10,362 bases of DNA from Candidatus Heimdallarchaeota archaeon (GTDB taxonomy: Archaea; Asgardarchaeota; Heimdallarchaeia; Heimdallarchaeales; Heimdallarchaeaceae): assembly GCA_016839985.1 (NCBI GenBank), contig JAEOTG010000327.1, positions 1 through 10,362 of the forward strand, read 5' to 3'. Below, piece after piece: positions 5,839 through 10,362 of the stretch. A model generated the notes under the pieces. That model saw only the letters and a list, made by a program, of their open reading frames with translations, searched no databases and was not told where the DNA came from. Numbering within the stretch: position 1 is the stretch's first letter; every line of letters begins with the position of its first letter. A program made the translations under genes and the position numbers.

Positions 5839-6063
5839 TTGATCATATTGACAATAGGATATCTTCAAGAGGAAAAGAAAGAAAAAAAGAAATTAAATTG
5901 GTTTGCTTTAGTTAATTCCCTTATCGGAATACCAACAATTGCGTTTATAATTCTTCTATTATCCAAGGGAATTATTACTGACTTCTTAGTAATGGTATAC
6001 ATAGGTTTGTTTGTTATTACAACAGGTGTTTTTTATTCTCTTCTCAAGATTATTAAAAGATGA
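5839..6063 (+). CDS. Small two-helix membrane protein
   Basis: This 74-residue protein has a very basic patch (EEKKEKKK, 11-18) followed by two hydrophobic segments at about 22-42 and 47-69, ending in IIKR. The positive patch before helix 1 and the basic tail suggest both ends are cytoplasmic. There is no ATG in the frame after the preceding stop at 5818-5820 and before the hydrophobic part, so a TTG start at 5839 (or 5848) is required. TATA spacing supports 5839. It lies 57 bases after PEP carboxykinase in the same direction but seems to have its own promoter. No family is recognised. Confidence 0.55.
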   Translation: MIILTIGYLQEEKKEKKKLNWFALVNSLIGIPTIAFIILLLSKGIITDFLVMVYIGLFVITTGVFYSLLKIIKR

Positions 6064-6490
6064 TTTTCTATATTTTTAATTAGCAGAGTTTTTTCGCTTG
6101 TAGTCCTAAGATTTTTTTCTAGATTGAACTAAACAGTATTTTAACTTAAGAAAACACCCCCTCACGATTGAATATTCGAGAATAAGAACTTATAATACAT
6201 AAATTCATGTTTTTTGTCGAGTAAGCTCCCAATTTCGGTATTTTCACCCCATAATTATTTATGTCGGGAGTTTTACGAGAAATAGTTGTTTCAAAAATAC
6301 ATCTACATAATGTAGCAAAAACAGTAAAATTCAAATCTAGAATTGAATAAATGAAGATTTCATTCTTTTAACTAAAATACAATTAAAAATCAAATTGTAT
6401 CATCCAACTTTAAATATTGAATTGTATAATAATTTGTAATTTAACAAATAAAGAAGATCAATGAATGTTATACACCGCATGTGAATAAGA
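6064..6490. other. AT-rich intergenic region before the TGT-like gene
   Basis: No convincing gene lies in these 427 bases. The first part has T-runs (6064-6120) that could end transcription from the mini membrane protein. An imperfect stem pairs ctccc (6226-6230) with gggag (6266-6270), extended by a G-T and two A-T pairs. The second half carries the repeats described at 6377-6432. A seven-codon frame (6461-6484, MNVIHRM) ends six bases before the next gene and may be chance. Confidence 0.5.
6377..6432 (+). promoter_or_regulatory. Repeated AATTGTAT elements and TATA box of the TGT-like gene
   Basis: atacaatt (6377-6384) and aattgtat (6393-6400) make a perfect 8-bp inverted repeat with an 8-base spacer. 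A third copy, aattgtat at 6420-6427, merges into the TATA-like run gtataataa (6424-6432). The predicted transcript start is near 6453, giving a leader of about 40 bases. The arrangement looks like operator sites of a DNA-binding dimer, but the motif is AT-rich and chance is not excluded. Confidence 0.35.
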
Positions 6491-7432
6491 ATGAAATTCA
6501 TTCCAAAGCATTATCTATTATCCGATCCTGCTTTTTGGGATCCTGTCTTCATAGAGTGGAATTATACTGATACGATTCTTCTAACATCTTACGATTTGTT
6601 AAGAAATGATGCGTTGATTTATTTTCTTCATTCAAACTCTATGACATTAAAAGAACTAATGAAAGAAAATGGTTTTCCAGAAACAACTAAGATTTTTGCT
6701 GACTCTGGAATTTTTATGCTTGAATGGTTTAAGTTAACTAAAAGTAAAACGTTTAAACAGGATTACTCAAATGTCAATCTTTCAATTGACGAAATAATAG
6801 AAGGGTACAAATTAATAGATCCTGATTATTTAGTGGCACCTGATGAAATAATATTACCAAATGAAAAAAAAGAAGTTGTAAAGGAAAAAACGGAGAAGAT
6901 AAAAGAGGGAATACTAAAAACTCTAGATGAATTCCCAAGACAAAAAATTGTTGGCGTAATTCAAGGAATAAAAAAAGAAACAATGGATGAGATTTACGAT
7001 TTTGAAAAATCAAATGGTATAACAATATTTGCAAGGGGTGGGTTAATACCTATTAAAAGAAAAAACAATCTGTACTGTGACGTTCTAAGGTATTCTAGAC
7101 AGCTCACTACTGAAACGATACTACATGCTTTTGGAATTGTTGAATTAGATCAGATAAATTGCTATGGAAAATGTGCACAAATAGACTCTTTTGATAGCAC
7201 AATTGTAAGAGCTTTGACTGCAAATTTATATTGGATCGATACAAGTTTGATAAAGTATAGGTTTAATGATCAAGTGATAAAAGATTGTGATTGTATTTAT
7301 TGTAAAAATTTAACTGAACTAAAATTAGACAAATATGATTTTGCTTCAAAAGTAATAATGCAGAATCTGTATCTTCATAATATAACAATTATTTTTGAAC
7401 AGTGTAATAAAATGAAGAATTTCAGAAATTAA
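6491..7432 (+). CDS. Short stand-alone TGT/DpdA-superfamily transglycosylase
   Basis: This 313-residue protein keeps the tRNA-guanine transglycosylase barrel signatures. DSGIF (71-75) matches the catalytic DSGGF loop. APDEI (116-120) fits the base-recognition aspartate. GVIQG (155-159) and ARGGLIP (181-187) match later barrel loops. IDSFDST (231-237) holds the likely nucleophile D235. The zinc site is C266-x-C268-x2-C271 with H296, near the usual spacing. Family enzymes swap guanine for a 7-deazaguanine such as preQ0 in tRNA (archaeosine or queuosine routes) or, for DpdA, in DNA. Canonical archaeal TGT is much longer and carries a PUA RNA-binding domain, which is absent here. No preQ0 synthesis genes are nearby. 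Either a split or paralogous tRNA enzyme or a DNA-modifying enzyme is possible. Confidence 0.8.
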   Translation: MKFIPKHYLLSDPAFWDPVFIEWNYTDTILLTSYDLLRNDALIYFLHSNSMTLKELMKENGFPETTKIFADSGIFMLEWFKLTKSKTFKQDYSNVNLSIDEIIEGYKLIDPDYLVAPDEIILPNEKKEVVKEKTEKIKEGILKTLDEFPRQKIVGVIQGIKKETMDEIYDFEKSNGITIFARGGLIPIKRKNNLYCDVLRYSRQLTTETILHAFGIVELDQINCYGKCAQIDSFDSTIVRALTANLYWIDTSLIKYRFNDQVIKDCDCIYCKNLTELKLDKYDFASKVIMQNLYLHNITIIFEQCNKMKNFRN

Positions 7433-7436
7433 AAAA

Positions 7437-7446
7437 TCTTTTTTTT
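7437..7446 (+). terminator. T8 terminator after the TGT-like gene
   Basis: tctttttttt starts four bases after the stop codon, preceded by a run of A that could pair with it. This is a typical archaeal oligo-T stop signal. The rest of the gap to 7702 is AT-rich and shows nothing else supportable apart from a TATA-like ggatttattttatc at about 7626-7639. Confidence 0.5.
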
Positions 7447-7691
7447 ATCCAAAAAACCAGTTTTTACAATACTAAATGAATACATAAATAATACATTAAT
7501 AATACTGTTGAAATTTTGTTGATTACAAGTTTAATTTAAAACTACATGAGTTTAATCTTTTGAAACAATTATATAATATTTAAAATTTTCACAAAAAAAC
7601 CAAACTGAATTAGTGAAATCAAATATGGATTTATTTTATCGATTGCACATTTAGAAATACTTCCACAAAATTAAAGAAGAAAGAAAATAAA

Positions 7692-7696
7692 AAGGT
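7692..7696 (+). promoter_or_regulatory. Weak ribosome binding site of the pilin-like gene
   Basis: aaggt lies six bases before the ATG at 7703 and too far from the second ATG at 7712, so it favours the longer start. This is one of few genes here with a leader and a Shine-Dalgarno-like site. Confidence 0.35.
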
Positions 7697-7702
7697 AAGT
7701 AC

Positions 7703-8515
7703 ATGAGAAGAATGTTAAGATCAAAGCGTGGAGTTACTAGTATTATAGCAACAATTGTAATTTTCACTGTTATGGTTGGAGCTTTGGGTTTAACGTTATC
7801 TCAAATCATTCCATCAATGGAAAGATTCCAAACCGAAAGCGATTTAACAGCTGCAACAAATGCTTTTCTTTCATTTGATTCTGAAATTAAAAACCTCATG
7901 AACACCCCAGAAAACTCATCAAGTGTTATAAGGTACAATATAAACAATGGGATTCTAGATTTACTACAAGATCGTGAACTATTTCTAGTTGTTAAATCAG
8001 GTGGAGAAGAATTACTAAATTATACTTGCTACACAGGTGAAGTAGTTTATAGATTAGAAGGAAATTTCAAAGGCTTGGGAGGAGCCATATACGACTTTGG
8101 GAGTCCAGTATTACTAGTATATTCAATTAATAGAACAACACAGATGACAAACATTGTTCATCAAACTTTTGATAATTATAAATTGCTTAAATTATATTAT
8201 AGTGTTTTCTTAAATATCGAACAAGTAAGTGATAGTGAGATTGAAATCAATTTTATAATAATTCATCTAAATACAACAAAGACAATCGAAGGGCAAGGAG
8301 AATATTTTCCAATAATTAATACTCAAACTAAAATCCAAATATCTAAACAAAGTCAACTACTAGAATACTACCATCCAGGAAACAGAAGTGATGACTTGAG
8401 CATTGAAGCAAGAACAATAGGTTTCTCACAAGTAATTGAATATCCAATAGCTCCTGCAACATTTGATTTGACTATAAATCTAATTCACATTAACATAGAC
8501 TTTCGTACAGTCTAG
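7703..8515 (+). CDS. Pilin-like secreted protein with class III signal peptide
   Basis: This 270-residue protein starts with a short basic leader ending RSKRG (6-10) and then a hydrophobic helix VTSIIATIVIFTVMVGALGL (11-30). That is the pattern cut by archaeal prepilin peptidase (PibD/FlaK type) between G10 and V11, leaving the helix as a membrane or filament anchor. The remaining 230 residues are exported, rich in N, T, S and I, with possible N-glycosylation sites (NYT, NRT, NTT). They are probably mostly beta strands. At this length it is larger than ordinary archaeal pilins and may be a minor pilin or a membrane-tethered protein. No pilus ATPase or TadC-like gene is nearby. The next genes are an ABC exporter-type pair in the same direction. 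Confidence 0.75.
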   Translation: MRRMLRSKRGVTSIIATIVIFTVMVGALGLTLSQIIPSMERFQTESDLTAATNAFLSFDSEIKNLMNTPENSSSVIRYNINNGILDLLQDRELFLVVKSGGEELLNYTCYTGEVVYRLEGNFKGLGGAIYDFGSPVLLVYSINRTTQMTNIVHQTFDNYKLLKLYYSVFLNIEQVSDSEIEINFIIIHLNTTKTIEGQGEYFPIINTQTKIQISKQSQLLEYYHPGNRSDDLSIEARTIGFSQVIEYPIAPATFDLTINLIHINIDFRTV

Positions 8516-8575
8516 TCAATTATTTCTTTTATTATGAAAGGTAGAACTTATTAGCAGAAATACTTTACTCTCTAT

Positions 8576-8648
8576 GGCGAAGTTTTCTCGTGTGGGATTT
8601 GACTTAAGCTTTCAGCCTTGAATGATAATCTCATTTCGAAACTTCGCC
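8576..8648 (+). ncRNA. 73-base nested hairpin, possible structured RNA
   Basis: Three stems nest inside each other. 8576-8585 (ggcgaagttt) pairs perfectly with 8639-8648 (aaacttcgcc). 8593-8599 (tgggatt) pairs with 8627-8633 (aatctca) with one G-U. 8604-8608 (ttaag) pairs with 8617-8621 (cttga) with one G-U. The element is clearly GC-richer than its flanks. It is as long as a tRNA but has no T-arm with the TTCGAAA loop in the right place on either strand, so it is not a tRNA. It may be a small RNA, a leader element for the ABC operon, the 3' end of the pilin transcript, or a small inverted-repeat element. The strand is a guess. Confidence 0.4.
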
Positions 8649-8744
8649 CTTATTTATTTAAAAATATAATTTTCAGAAAACTTTGGCTAATATCAAAAGA
8701 AATACTCATAAACGTTTGATTGGTTCTTGTTCTGGTAATAATCT

Positions 8745-9608
8745 ATGGATAAGATAATCGCATTCAACGGAGTAACTAAGAAATTTCAATTGTTCTGGGA
8801 AGACATTGTAATATTAGAAGAAGTAGATTTAGAAATAAACAGAGACGAATTAGTATTATTATATGGTCCAAGTGGAAGCGGAAAAACAACTCTGTTGAAT
8901 TTGTTGATTGGATTGCTTGAACCTGATGAAGGAGATATCCAAGTTGCAGGATTGTATATCGATCTTATAGATGATAAAGAAAAATCAGATTTTAGATCTA
9001 ATTATTTAGGTATTGTTTTTCAAGAAAATAACCTCATTTCAACATTAACAGTTACAGAAAATATTGTGTTATTCCAAGAATTATGTGGTATCACAGATGA
9101 AGACAATGAAACCAAAATTGATGAACTTCTAAAGAAACTTAAAATAAATCATAGAAAGGATAGCTTTCCAGCTCAATTAAGCGGAGGTGAGAAAAAAAGA
9201 GTTGCAATTGCTAGAGCATTATCTAATGATCCTTTCATTTTGATTCTAGATGAGCCTACAGGGAATCTAGATAGAGAATCAGCAAATCAGCTTTGTGAAT
9301 TAGTTCAAGATTTGTTTCTTACAACTGATATGACAATAATAGTTGCATCTCATGATCAAAAAATGATGGATATAGCTACAACAATCTATAGAGTAGGATC
9401 AAAAAAGATTAGTCTTGAGGAAAAGAAACCTGAAAGAATGAAGAAGAAAAAATCAGTAAAATATCGATCTATTGACTCCATAGAAAGAATGAAAGAAGAA
9501 ATAGAAATGTCGAAGGAAGATCCTATCTACACTGAAGAAGAAATAATGAATATGTCAGAAGAGGAATTAGCGCTTCTTGAGGCAGAAATAAAGGATAAAG
9601 ATAAGTAA
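8745..9608 (+). CDS. ABC transporter ATP-binding protein, LolD/MacB type
   Basis: This 287-residue nucleotide-binding subunit has Walker A GPSGSGKT (41-48), Q-loop Q93 (FQENNL), signature LSGGE (145-149), Walker B FILILDE (164-170), D-loop GNLD (173-176) and switch H203. The sequence around EPTGNLD is typical of the LolD/MacB/FtsE group, which works with FtsX-like permeases at the cytoplasmic face. Residues 225-287 are an extra charged tail, first basic (KKPERMKKKK) then acidic, probably a helix or coiled coil beyond the usual 220-235 residue domain. The ATG at 8745 is the first in frame. The permease gene begins 26 bases downstream, so the two should be one operon. Confidence 0.93.
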   Translation: MDKIIAFNGVTKKFQLFWEDIVILEEVDLEINRDELVLLYGPSGSGKTTLLNLLIGLLEPDEGDIQVAGLYIDLIDDKEKSDFRSNYLGIVFQENNLISTLTVTENIVLFQELCGITDEDNETKIDELLKKLKINHRKDSFPAQLSGGEKKRVAIARALSNDPFILILDEPTGNLDRESANQLCELVQDLFLTTDMTIIVASHDQKMMDIATTIYRVGSKKISLEEKKPERMKKKKSVKYRSIDSIERMKEEIEMSKEDPIYTEEEIMNMSEEELALLEAEIKDKDK

Positions 9609-9634
9609 ACAAAATAGATTTGGAACTGGTTCAA

Positions 9635-10362
9635 ATGATTGGTCAGCTTAAATTCGCTTGGATTGATTTTAAAAGATCCTTCCTTGCTTCAGCATTTACT
9701 TTACTAAGCCAAATAATAACATATTCAGCAATAACAATAAGTATAGGAATATATTCTATATCCAAACCATTTCTAAAATGGACTGTCAATTACACATTTT
9801 TCAAATCTTACATGATAATTGCTGTAGTATTTATTGCAGTTTGTATCATAATAGGAGGGATAGTAATTTCTAGATCAATAGAACTGAAATTTCAAAATCA
9901 GAAAGAAGATATAGGAATAATGAAGAATGTTGGGGGGAAGAGCAGGTGGATATATAGTTACTTCATATTTAATCAAATGCTAACTGCAGTGATTGTATTA
10001 TTTCTAGGAATGATATTAGGACTAATATTTCTGATTATCATCTTAGGTTCATTCCATTACTTGGCACTTCTAAGATATGTTCTATTTATACCAATTTTGG
10101 GAGCTAATCTCATAATGTTGATTATTTCGTATTTAAAAGCTCATTATACAATAATTAGATTTGTAAGTGAAAAGGATTTTGAGGAAACCTCTAGTAAATT
10201 GAGCAAATACAAGAGTATATTCGAATTAAAATCAATAGTTAGAAGAGTGAGTACTTCGGTGAAAATGGGTCTGAAAAATTTCTTAAGATCAGGAAAAATA
10301 TTGTCTAGTCTATTATTTAGCTTTTTCTTGGTTTTTTCTTCTATTTCTTTTGTTCTAGGACC
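9635..10362 (+). CDS. FtsX-like ABC permease, 5' part (runs off the window)
   Basis: The frame stays open for 242 codons to the window end. Hydrophobic helices lie at about 18-42, 59-79, 114-137, 147-166 and 221-241. The cytoplasmic segment KEDIGIMKNVGGKSRW (90-105) is the hallmark loop of FtsX/MacB permeases that contacts the ATPase. Only about 16 residues separate helices 1 and 2, so the large external domain of MacB is not at that place. The stretch from about 209 (VKMGLKNFLRSGK) reads like the start of a second half, which suggests a two-part, 8- to 10-helix permease. The ATG at 9635 is used; an in-frame TTG at 9620 is possible. It is paired with the ATPase at 8745. Substrate unknown, perhaps lipid or peptide export or a cell-envelope role. 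Confidence 0.88.
   Translation, partial: MIGQLKFAWIDFKRSFLASAFTLLSQIITYSAITISIGIYSISKPFLKWTVNYTFFKSYMIIAVVFIAVCIIIGGIVISRSIELKFQNQKEDIGIMKNVGGKSRWIYSYFIFNQMLTAVIVLFLGMILGLIFLIIILGSFHYLALLRYVLFIPILGANLIMLIISYLKAHYTIIRFVSEKDFEETSSKLSKYKSIFELKSIVRRVSTSVKMGLKNFLRSGKILSSLLFSFFLVFSSISFVLG

Noticed and set aside
6146..6334. 62-residue minus-strand frame in the intergenic region
   Set aside because: It needs a TTG start, has no TATA-like element at the right distance that I could find, and no recognisable motif. It cannot be fully excluded.
6461..6484. Seven-codon leader peptide (MNVIHRM) before the TGT-like gene
   Set aside because: Too short to support; no run of regulatory codons and no attenuator-like hairpin between it and the gene.
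6774..7034. 86-residue minus-strand frame inside the TGT-like gene
   Set aside because: Very L, F and Q rich antisense of a lysine/glutamate-rich segment; a shadow.
8576..8648. tRNA gene
   Set aside because: The 7-bp acceptor-like end and the length of 73 fit, but no T-stem, D-stem or anticodon arm can be drawn on either strand.
1..10362. CRISPR array, rRNA, insertion sequence or replication origin
   Set aside because: No regularly spaced repeats, no transposase or integrase frame, no rRNA-like stretch and no Cdc6/Orc1 gene with ORB-like repeats were seen.

Overview
The window looks like a chromosomal stretch of an AT-rich archaeon. By eye about one third of the bases are G or C. Most genes have an archaeal TATA-like element 21 to 31 bases before the likely start codon, which implies leaderless or nearly leaderless mRNAs. 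One protein has an archaeal class III (type IV pilin) signal peptide. The PEP carboxykinase is the GTP type in its Thermococcus-like archaeal form, and the pyrophosphatase also reads as archaeal. A small protein closely resembling the C-terminal domain of eukaryotic Aha1 makes an Asgard archaeon (for example a Heimdallarchaeia member) an attractive guess, but this is inference and no ribosomal marker is present to settle it.

Layout. Positions 1-230 carry no intact gene. They hold a GC-rich palindromic repeat and a decayed second copy of the promoter and first codons of the Aha1-like gene. Positions 233-1618 are a divergent pair: a SAM-dependent methyltransferase (minus) and a four-helix membrane protein (plus). 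An identical 26-base copy of the repeat follows at 1670-1695. Positions 1731-2676 hold a second divergent pair: a small cupin (minus) and the Aha1-like SRPBCC protein (plus). Two very small genes follow, a 21-residue acidic/tryptophan-rich peptide and a 57-residue protein. Family I inorganic pyrophosphatase and GTP-dependent PEP carboxykinase come next. The carboxykinase promoter contains a perfect 9-bp inverted repeat just after its TATA box. A two-helix mini membrane protein lies immediately downstream.

Positions 6064-6490 are an AT-rich gap with operator-like repeats. They lead to a short stand-alone protein of the tRNA-guanine transglycosylase (TGT/DpdA) superfamily. After another AT-rich gap come a pilin-like secreted protein, a 73-base nested hairpin that may be a structured RNA, and an ABC export-type module: a LolD/MacB-like ATPase followed after 26 bases by an FtsX-like permease that runs off the end of the window.

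Functional links. The pyrophosphatase and PEP carboxykinase are central-metabolism enzymes with separate promoters. The ATPase and permease clearly form one transporter operon. The pilin-like protein may be an extracytoplasmic partner, but only proximity suggests this. The least expected items are the Aha1-like gene with its broken duplicate, the lone TGT-superfamily gene, the dispersed palindromic repeat, the micropeptide and the 73-base hairpin.
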